Assembly (NCBI RefSeq): GCF_030052815.1 | Contig: NC_079510.1 | Location: forward strand, 38,040,358-38,104,357 | DNA length: 64,000 nt | From: Hevea brasiliensis | Taxonomy: Eukaryota > Streptophyta > Magnoliopsida > Malpighiales > Euphorbiaceae | Direction of reading: 5' to 3' | Shown here: positions 63,775 through 64,000 of the stretch, piece after piece | How positions within the stretch are numbered: the first letter of the stretch is position 1 | How the letters are laid out: the number at the start of each line of letters is the position of its first letter | Made by a program: the position numbers and the translations under genes | The notes under the pieces: generated by a model | Seen by the model: the letters and a program-made list of their open reading frames with translations, nothing else | Told to the model about the DNA's origin: nothing | The model's database searches: none

Positions 63775-64000
63775 TGAAAACCAAAAAAGCTATGCTCTTG
63801 CAGTGATTCAGGAGTCATAGAAAGAAAGGAGCCCAAATCTGAAAGCCCAGAAGGAAGCAAGCAGTAAACTAGAAGAAGATTAACAAACTCCCTAGCTGTT
63901 TCCTTCGTGTTGCATGTCTTTTCCTTTGTAGAAGGTTGTCTTGTTGAATATGAGAAGGCCATGTAATCGTACTTAAAACTTTCTCTGAAAGTACATCCTG
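63775..64000 (+). other. 3' UTR of the ankyrin gene
   Basis: Follows the TGA at 63772-63774; no other ORF; the window ends before a clear poly-A signal. Confidence 0.5.

Overview
This is eudicot plant nuclear DNA. It has plant-type genes with short GT-AG introns, AT-rich intergenic DNA and layered LTR retrotransposons. I see no bacterial, organellar or viral gene block. Some repeat families look familiar from Malpighiales/Euphorbiaceae genomes, but that is only an impression and the sequence cannot prove a species.

Layout. (1) 1-7201: decayed Ty1/copia element, + strand, 5' LTR outside the window, long 3' LTR; an inverted LTR fragment of the same family abuts it (7203-7510). (2) 7511-13414: remnant of a Tat/Ogre-like Ty3/gypsy element. 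It carries an antisense spliced gene with a plant 'putative gypsy transposon' domain, several minisatellites and a tRNA-Arg-type primer-binding site. (3) 13415-20746: leader DNA and LTRs of a gypsy family whose LTRs end in TGTCACGACC/GGTCGTGACA, present in both orientations. (4) 20747-23110: very AT-rich DNA with a diverged long direct repeat. (5) 23293-25834: NBP35, a cytosolic Fe-S scaffold. (6) 26178-41343: a nested cluster. A minus-strand chromovirus (chromodomain gypsy) is split by a plus-strand gag-only gypsy element (30108-38477), and a later deletion spans their right junction. (7) 41992-42433: a hAT-type MITE with a perfect 8-bp target duplication. (8) 43025-45896: cytosolic GAPDH (11 exons). 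(9) 46173-51016: a complete but dead Ty1/copia element with 220-bp LTRs and a TGAAT target duplication, lying just 3' of GAPC. (10) 53465-54866: prohibitin (minus). (11) 55493-56218: a broken mitochondrial ribosomal protein mL54 gene, head-to-head with prohibitin. (12) 56219-60959: intergenic DNA with a degenerate telomere-like TTTAGGG tract. (13) 60960-63774: a plant ankyrin-repeat protein gene.

How it fits together. Four apparently intact host genes (NBP35, GAPC, PHB, ANK) are ordinary housekeeping or regulatory genes with no functional link to each other beyond proximity. PHB and the dead mL54 gene share a promoter region and both are mitochondrial, but mL54 is broken. The first 41 kb is mostly transposon DNA. 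The interesting material there is structural: an antisense gene in a Tat-like element, a pol-less gag element, a leader block shared by differently organised elements, and two LTR length forms. I found no convincing new host system; the strongest leads are the antisense spliced TE gene and the gag-only element with its shared spacer.
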